Source of the DNA: an uncultured Eubacteriales bacterium
Lineage (GTDB): Bacteria; Bacillota; Clostridia; Oscillospirales; Oscillospiraceae
Length of the DNA: 17,097 nucleotides
NCBI GenBank assembly: GCA_900547745.1
Contig: URHT01000034.1
Span: forward strand, 1 to 17,097
Direction: 5' to 3'
Each line of letters begins with the position of its first letter. The stretch's first letter is position 1. The position numbers and the translations under genes are program-made. Positions 12,455 through 17,097 of the stretch are shown in pieces. The notes below the pieces were generated by a model. It searched no databases and was not told the origin of the DNA. It saw only the letters and a program-made list of their open reading frames with translations.

Positions 12455-14731
12455 ATGAAAAGAGCACTTGCATTGATCCTGTCTCTGGTCATGTGCGTGG
12501 GTCTGTTCACCGCCTGCGGCGAGCAGAAGAATCCCGACGGCGGCGATCAGGGTCAGGAGCCGACCACTAAGACGCTCGTGGTCGGTACGCAGAACTTCGA
12601 TGGTAAGTTCTCCCCCTTCTTCTACACCAACGATTATGAGAACCAGGTCATGAGCATGGTCTTCGACGGCCTGCTGAGTACCGACCGTGAGGGCTCCGTG
12701 GTGCTGAAGGGCATCGAGGGCGACGTCCGTCCCTACAACGGCACCGACTACACCTATTACGGTGTTGCCGACTGTGAGATCGTTGAGAACGAGGACGGCA
12801 CTGTTGACTACAACATCACCATGAAGCCCGGCGTCAAGTTCTCCGACGGCGTGGAGATGACCATCGACGATGTCATCTTCTCCTACTACGTCCTGCTTGA
12901 CCCCACCTATGACGGCGTGTCCACCCTGTACTCCATCCCCATCAAGGGTCTGGAGGCTTACCGCACCGGTATGGACTCCCGCATGAACCTGATCCTGGCT
13001 GCCGGCCCTGACGGCTACACCGCCACCGAGTTCTTCACCGAGGATCAGTACAACACCTTCTGGGCTGCCTTCAACGCCGCCGGCGTGAAGTTCGCGCAGG
13101 AGATCCTGGACTATGTGGTCGCCTCCGGCTATGCCGCCGCCACCGATTCCGTGACCGCACAGGCTGCCAACTGGGGCTTCGAGCTGGCTGATGATGCCAC
13201 CGTTGAGGATTTCTGGGCTGCCATCGTGGCCACTTACGGCTATGACATCACCGACGAGGGCATCAACAAGGAGACTGCCGGCACCAGCATCTCCGCCCTC
13301 ATCGAGGCCGAGATCGGTGACGCCTTCTCCGAATACACCGTCGGCGTGCAGACCGGTGAGTCCGCTCCCAACGTTGAGGGTATCGTCAAGACCGGCGATT
13401 ACAGCATGACCGTCACCCTGACCGAGCTCAATGCCACCGCCATCTATCAGATCCCCGTCACCATCTGCCCCATGCACTACTACGGCGAGACCGATAAGTA
13501 CGACTACGCCAACAACAAGTTCGGCTTCGACAAGGGCGACCTGTCCCACGTCAAGTCCGTGACCTCCGCCCCTGTCGGCTCCGGCCCCTACACCTTCGAG
13601 AGCTATTCCAACGGCGCTGTGACCCTGCAGAAGAACGCCACCTACTGGAAGGGCGAGCCCAAGATCGACACTGTCATCTGGCGCGAGATGCAGGATGTGG
13701 ATAAGATCCCCGGCGTCGTTTCCGGCACCATCGACATCACCGATCCCTCCTACTCCGCTGAGGCTGCCGAGCAGATCAAGAAGGCCAACTCCAACGGCGA
13801 GATCTCCGGTGACGTCCTGCAGACCGACCTGGTGGCCAACCTGGGCTACGGCTACGTCGGCTTCAACGCCAACCGCGTGAAGGTCGGCACCGGCAACGGC
13901 GGCGACGAGGCCTCCAAGAACCTGCGTAAGGCCATCGCTACCATTATCGCTGTGTACCGTGACGTGGCTGTGGACTCCTACTACGGTGAGTTCGCCAACG
14001 TCATCAACTACCCCATCTCCGACACCTCCTGGGCCGCTCCCCGTGTTACGGACGAGGGCTATAAGGTCGCCTTCTCCGTGGATGTGGACGGCAATGACAT
14101 CTACACCGACGGTATGTCCGCCGAGGATAAGTACGCCGCTGCCAAGCAGGCCGCTCTGGGTTACTTCGAGGCTGCCGGCTACACCGTCACCGACGGCAAG
14201 ATCACCGCGGCTCCCGCGGATGCCCGCATGGACGCTGAGGTCATGGTCGGCGGCAGCGGCACGGGCGACCACCCCACCTTCATGGCTCTGACCCTGGCCT
14301 CCGACGCTCTGAAGGAGCTGGGCTTCAACCTGATCGTCTCCGATATGTCCAACTTCTCCGAGATGACCAACGCCATCAACGCTGGTAACGCGGACATGTT
14401 CGCCATGGCGTGGCAGGCCACTCCCGACCCCGATATGTTCCAGATCTATCACAGCAAGGGCGGCTCCAACGAGAAGTCCTACTGGATCAAGGATGCCGAG
14501 CTGGATGACCTGATCATGCAGGCCCGTCAGTCCACCGATCAGACCTATCGTAAGACCCTGTACAAGGAGTGCCTGGATATCGTGGCCGACTGGGCTGTTG
14601 AGATCCCCGTCTATCAGCGCCAGAACTGCGTCATCATCTCCAGCCAGCGCGTGAACCTGGATACCGTGACGCCCGATATCACTACCTATTGGCAGTGGTA
14701 CAACGATCTGGAGCTGCTGGATCTGAAGTAA
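12455..14731 (+). CDS. ABC transporter substrate-binding lipoprotein, peptide/nickel family 5, with large insertion
   Basis: The 758-residue lipoprotein has basic MKR, a hydrophobic stretch and the lipobox FTAC (Cys21), so it should be anchored outside the membrane. TLVVGTQNFDGKFSPFF followed by VFDGLLS is the family-5 (OppA/DppA-like) start. GVKFSDGVEMTIDDVIFSY and, later, SAPVGSGPYTFESYSNGAVTLQKN are further signatures. FAMAWQATPDPDMFQIYHS and EIPVYQRQNCVIIS mark the C-terminal lobe. Typical members have about 500-600 residues. Here an extra segment of about 100-110 residues sits between about 175 and 308, where family members have a short link. Codon use is richer in GCT, GGT, CGT and GTT than in neighbouring genes, which suggests high expression. 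AAAGGAG ends 9 bases before the ATG. Two permease genes follow. The ligand is probably oligopeptide, but is not certain. Confidence 0.92.
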   Translation: MKRALALILSLVMCVGLFTACGEQKNPDGGDQGQEPTTKTLVVGTQNFDGKFSPFFYTNDYENQVMSMVFDGLLSTDREGSVVLKGIEGDVRPYNGTDYTYYGVADCEIVENEDGTVDYNITMKPGVKFSDGVEMTIDDVIFSYYVLLDPTYDGVSTLYSIPIKGLEAYRTGMDSRMNLILAAGPDGYTATEFFTEDQYNTFWAAFNAAGVKFAQEILDYVVASGYAAATDSVTAQAANWGFELADDATVEDFWAAIVATYGYDITDEGINKETAGTSISALIEAEIGDAFSEYTVGVQTGESAPNVEGIVKTGDYSMTVTLTELNATAIYQIPVTICPMHYYGETDKYDYANNKFGFDKGDLSHVKSVTSAPVGSGPYTFESYSNGAVTLQKNATYWKGEPKIDTVIWREMQDVDKIPGVVSGTIDITDPSYSAEAAEQIKKANSNGEISGDVLQTDLVANLGYGYVGFNANRVKVGTGNGGDEASKNLRKAIATIIAVYRDVAVDSYYGEFANVINYPISDTSWAAPRVTDEGYKVAFSVDVDGNDIYTDGMSAEDKYAAAKQAALGYFEAAGYTVTDGKITAAPADARMDAEVMVGGSGTGDHPTFMALTLASDALKELGFNLIVSDMSNFSEMTNAINAGNADMFAMAWQATPDPDMFQIYHSKGGSNEKSYWIKDAELDDLIMQARQSTDQTYRKTLYKECLDIVADWAVEIPVYQRQNCVIISSQRVNLDTVTPDITTYWQWYNDLELLDLK

Positions 14732-14757
14732 GCGCCTGATCCGTACATCTGATTTTC

Positions 14758-14817
14758 CTTAAAGGCCCAAAAACCTTTAAGACGGCTACCCTGCGGCTGA
14801 AAAGCCGCAGGGTAGCC
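14758..14817 (+). other. Two hairpins after the binding-protein gene, terminator-like but without a U-tract
   Basis: An 8-bp stem (14758-14765 with 14774-14781) is followed by a perfect 15-bp stem (14784-14798 with 14803-14817) with a GAAA tetraloop. The second stem is followed by TATCACC rather than a T-run. That suggests a partial terminator or a 3' mRNA stabiliser, which would keep binding-protein mRNA in excess over permease mRNA. Confidence 0.6.
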
Positions 14818-14835
14818 TATCACCGGACTCTTTTT

Positions 14836-14934
14836 GCGTATGAGTCAGGCGGTTCGACGTCCGTGCCGGAACGACTGCCTGATACGCAGAATCACATTAA
14901 AAAGGACAGCGGCCCCTGGCGCGGGGCGGCTGTC
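14836..14934 (+). other. Further structured sequence in the spacer before the permease gene
   Basis: Two imperfect hairpins can be drawn. The first, 14836-14887, pairs GCGTAT with ATACGC and CAGGC with GCCTG, with a 4-base bulge and a weak inner stem. The second, 14905-14934, has an 11-bp stem with one G-G mismatch. No clear promoter was found here. The 222-bp gap between the binding-protein stop and the permease ATG contains nothing else I can identify. Confidence 0.4.
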
Positions 14935-14953
14935 GGCAAAACGGAGGGATTGT

Positions 14954-15940
14954 ATGCGCAAATTCTTAGTCAAACGCACACTGCTATCGATTGTGATCCT
15001 GTTCTTTGTGACATTCATCATCTATGTGCTGATGCGCTGTCTGCCCGCTTCTTATGTGGAGACGATGGCGCGGCAGCTGTCACAGGCACCCGGCTCCAAG
15101 CCCTACGAGGAGTGGCTGGCACAGCTCAACGCCCAGTACGGTCTGGATCTGGACCTGATCCCCGGCTTCTTCGTACAGCTGAAGAACCTTATCACCGGCA
15201 ACTTCGGCGACAGCTGGAAGTACACGGTTCCCGTGCTCCAGAAGTTCAACGAGGTCATTTGGGTGTCCTTCATCATGGGCGCGATCTCGCTGGTGTTCGA
15301 GCTGCTGATCGCGGTGCCGCTGGGCATCGTGGCCGCTACCAAGCAGTACAGCGTGACCGACTATACCGTCACCACCGTGGCGCTGCTGGGTATGTCCCTG
15401 CCAACGTTCTTCTTCGCCACCCTGCTGAAGCTGGTGTTCTCCGTGAAGCTGGGGTGGTTCGATCTGGTGGGCTTGACGGGACGCGACTTCAACTCCCTCA
15501 GCCGTTTCGGACAGATACTGGATATGGGCAAGCATCTGGTGCTGCCCATCGTAACGCTGGTGTTCATCTCCATCGGCTCGTGGATGCGCTACGTCCGCAC
15601 CAACATGCTGGAGGTGCTGAACGCCGACTACATCCGTACCGCCCGCGCCAAGGGCCTGTCCGAGAAGAAGGTGATTTACCACCACGCCTTCCGCAATACG
15701 CTGATCCCGCTGGTGACGTTCATCGGCGGCAGCCTGCCCGGCCTGTTCGCCGGCGCGCTGATCACCGAGACGCTGTTTGCCATTCCCGGTATCGGCTACA
15801 TCTCCTACAACGCCATGGTGGCTGGTGATATCCCGTTCTCCATGTTCTACATGACGTTCCTGGCGATCCTGACGCTGCTGGGCAACCTCATCTCCGACAT
15901 TCTGTACGCCGTGGTCGACCCGCGGGTGCGCATCGCTTGA
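14954..15940 (+). CDS. ABC transporter permease, OppB/DppB type
   Basis: The 328-residue inner-membrane subunit forms half of the importer channel. The N-terminal helix (RTLLSIVILFFVTFIIYVL, about 8-26) leads to the extracytoplasmic MRCLPASY region and a loop before the main transmembrane domain. The EAA motif, DYIRTARAKGLSEKKV (about 225-240), contacts the ATPase. The end, SDILYAVVDPRVRIA, is typical of the family. The ATG at 14954 is chosen for CGGAGGG about 5 bases upstream and the normal OppB N-terminus; in-frame codons back to 14834 lie in the structured spacer and lack an SD. The second permease starts 19 bases after the stop. The length is normal, unlike its partner. Confidence 0.94.
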   Translation: MRKFLVKRTLLSIVILFFVTFIIYVLMRCLPASYVETMARQLSQAPGSKPYEEWLAQLNAQYGLDLDLIPGFFVQLKNLITGNFGDSWKYTVPVLQKFNEVIWVSFIMGAISLVFELLIAVPLGIVAATKQYSVTDYTVTTVALLGMSLPTFFFATLLKLVFSVKLGWFDLVGLTGRDFNSLSRFGQILDMGKHLVLPIVTLVFISIGSWMRYVRTNMLEVLNADYIRTARAKGLSEKKVIYHHAFRNTLIPLVTFIGGSLPGLFAGALITETLFAIPGIGYISYNAMVAGDIPFSMFYMTFLAILTLLGNLISDILYAVVDPRVRIA

Positions 15941-15958
15941 GAAGGGAGGACGTGAAGC

Positions 15959-17097
15959 ATGAGTTATTTCGATGATAAAAAGGATAAGGATCTGTCCGCT
16001 CCCGGCCATGGGCAGGGAATGCCCGGCGACGACGCCCGCCGCCGTTCCTACGAGCTGAACGAGGAGTACGCCGGCAAGGACAACGCGCCCTCCGAGGACA
16101 ACAAGCCGCAGGAGGATTACTCCCTGAACGACGACCGCCGCGTTAAGGTACTGTCTCCCGGTACGCTGGTGGCCAAGCGCTTTTTCCGCAACCGTCTGGC
16201 GGTGGTGGGCCTGACCATTCTGGCCGTCATGTTCATCTTTTCCTTTGTCGGCGGTCTTGTCAGCCCCTACGGGCAGGACGAGGTGTTCTACCGCGACGAT
16301 ATCCAGATGAAGGAGTATGCCGCGCTGTCCGAGAACACAGAGTACCGCTATCTGGTGGCGGACGGACAGGAGTTCGGCGCCGTGCTGCAGGCGCAGCTGA
16401 CGCTGTACATGGGCAAGGAGGAGTCCTTCACCTACAAGGGCACGACATACACCATCACGGAGGAGGGCGACAGCCTGTATTCCGTGTCGCAGGGCAATAC
16501 GCTGCTGGCGGTGGCCTATAAGGACATTGTCAACCCCAGCGCTACCGGCGAGAAGTTCAGCTTTACCTTTACCTTCAACGCCCTGAAGGCCCACGTCAAC
16601 GGCGAGACGGAGTTCACCGCCGAGGGCAAGACCTACGCATTGGACGACGGCAGCGTCATGCTGAACGGCGAGGAGATCGCCTATATCAGCCGCTATGTCA
16701 TCCAGTCCAAGGTGGCAGGCACCGTGATCTCCAAGGAGTTCAAGGAGCGGGTCATTGAGGCCGCCGAGAAGGGCGAGACGCAGGTCGAGTACACCAACGA
16801 GAACGGCGATGTCCGCGAGATCCAGCTGGAGTACAACCCCGCCAAGTACCAGTGGTCGATCAAGGAGGGCACCATCACCCGGGTGTTCGACGCCTATTCC
16901 TTCCCCTCCGGTACGCATCTGCTGGGCACCGATAAGAACGGCATGGACATGCTGACCCGTCTGATGTACGGCGGCCGCGTGTCCCTGTGCATCGGCTTCA
17001 TCGTCGTTATCATCTCTGCCACGCTGGGCGTGATCCTGGGCGGTATCTCCGGCTACTTCGGCGGCTGGGTGGATAACCTCATCATGCGTATCGTGGA
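15959..17097 (+). CDS. ABC transporter permease, OppC/DppC type, with large extracytoplasmic insertion (partial)
   Basis: The frame is open from the ATG at 15959 (GGGAGGA at 15944-15950) to the window end: 379 codons plus 2 bases. A hydrophilic N-terminal tail of about 75 residues (MSYFDDKKDKDLS) precedes the first membrane helix (about 80-104, LAVVGLTILAVMFIFSF). About 210 mainly beta-like, charged residues follow (SFTYKGTTYTITEEGDSLY, FTFTFNALKAHVNG, VISKEFKERVIEAAEKG). Then comes the family motif HLLGTDKNGMDMLTRL at 320-335, a membrane helix and GGISGYFGGWVDNLIMR. In ordinary OppC proteins that motif comes near residue 70-90. By topology the insertion should face outward, near the binding protein. 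The EAA loop and the ATPase genes lie beyond the window. Confidence 0.92.
   Translation, partial: MSYFDDKKDKDLSAPGHGQGMPGDDARRRSYELNEEYAGKDNAPSEDNKPQEDYSLNDDRRVKVLSPGTLVAKRFFRNRLAVVGLTILAVMFIFSFVGGLVSPYGQDEVFYRDDIQMKEYAALSENTEYRYLVADGQEFGAVLQAQLTLYMGKEESFTYKGTTYTITEEGDSLYSVSQGNTLLAVAYKDIVNPSATGEKFSFTFTFNALKAHVNGETEFTAEGKTYALDDGSVMLNGEEIAYISRYVIQSKVAGTVISKEFKERVIEAAEKGETQVEYTNENGDVREIQLEYNPAKYQWSIKEGTITRVFDAYSFPSGTHLLGTDKNGMDMLTRLMYGGRVSLCIGFIVVIISATLGVILGGISGYFGGWVDNLIMRIV

Noticed and set aside
12446..14452. 668-residue open frame on the minus strand antisense to the binding protein
   Set aside because: Its composition (Gly, Val, Asp, His, Leu repeats) is that of a reverse-complement shadow of biased codons. 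It matches no family and has no SD, while the plus strand encodes a clear family-5 binding protein.
14784..14817. Ordinary terminator ending the ABC operon after the binding protein
   Set aside because: No T-run follows the stem, no convincing promoter was found before the permeases, and binding protein plus permeases are a standard functional set.
14834..14953. N-terminal extension of the first permease
   Set aside because: The extension is Arg-rich, lies in hairpin-forming spacer and lacks an SD. The ATG at 14954 has an SD and gives the normal family N-terminus.
15080..16918. 612-residue open frame on the minus strand antisense to both permeases
   Set aside because: It spans two well-supported permease genes and their intergenic SD, has Gln/His/Gly-rich shadow composition, and shows no domain.

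Overview
The window is GC-rich, densely coded DNA with strong Shine-Dalgarno (SD) sites (AGGAGG type) and long, near-perfect terminator hairpins. The gene content points to an anaerobic, high-GC Firmicute of the gut type, most likely Oscillospiraceae or a close relative (inference). It includes class III (oxygen-sensitive) ribonucleotide reductase, a class B sortase, ATP-type PEP carboxykinase, lipobox lipoproteins and a peptide-family ABC importer. No rRNA, tRNA, CRISPR array, transposase, integrase or phage gene was seen.

Layout. (1) 1-1600: the last 27 codons of nrdD, a terminator, nrdG, then a closely linked DUF4097-type lipoprotein and a terminator. (2) 1647-4864: a ModE-like DNA-binding protein on the minus strand faces yqeB, a gene of the selenium/molybdenum hydroxylase system. 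They share a compact head-to-head promoter region, and the regulator appears to make a leaderless mRNA. pckA and a small hypothetical gene follow yqeB. (3) 4873-7083: a threonine-aldolase-like PLP enzyme (minus) diverges from a class B sortase (plus). (4) 7099-12263: an M18 aminopeptidase (minus) diverges from an MFS transporter. The region between them carries mirror-image promoters around a tandem 22-bp-period repeat. An M3 oligoendopeptidase and a coupled four-helix membrane protein follow. (5) 12274-17097: a promoter, a hairpin-rich leader with an internal terminator-like element, a 758-residue substrate-binding lipoprotein, a 222-bp structured spacer, and two ABC permease genes. The second permease is cut by the window edge.

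How the genes may work together. Peptide handling recurs: a peptide/nickel-family importer, an M3 endopeptidase and an M18 aminopeptidase. A threonine-aldolase-like lyase and PEP carboxykinase could feed amino-acid carbon into central metabolism. This is an inference from content, since the genes lie in several separate transcription units.

The most unusual material is the ABC system. Both the binding protein and the second permease are far longer than their families' usual size because of internal insertions that should lie outside the membrane. The operon also has a leader that looks like an attenuator and a terminator-like stem without a U-tract between the binding-protein and permease genes. 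The symmetric divergent promoter between the aminopeptidase and MFS genes, and the leaderless ModE-like regulator, are the next best leads.
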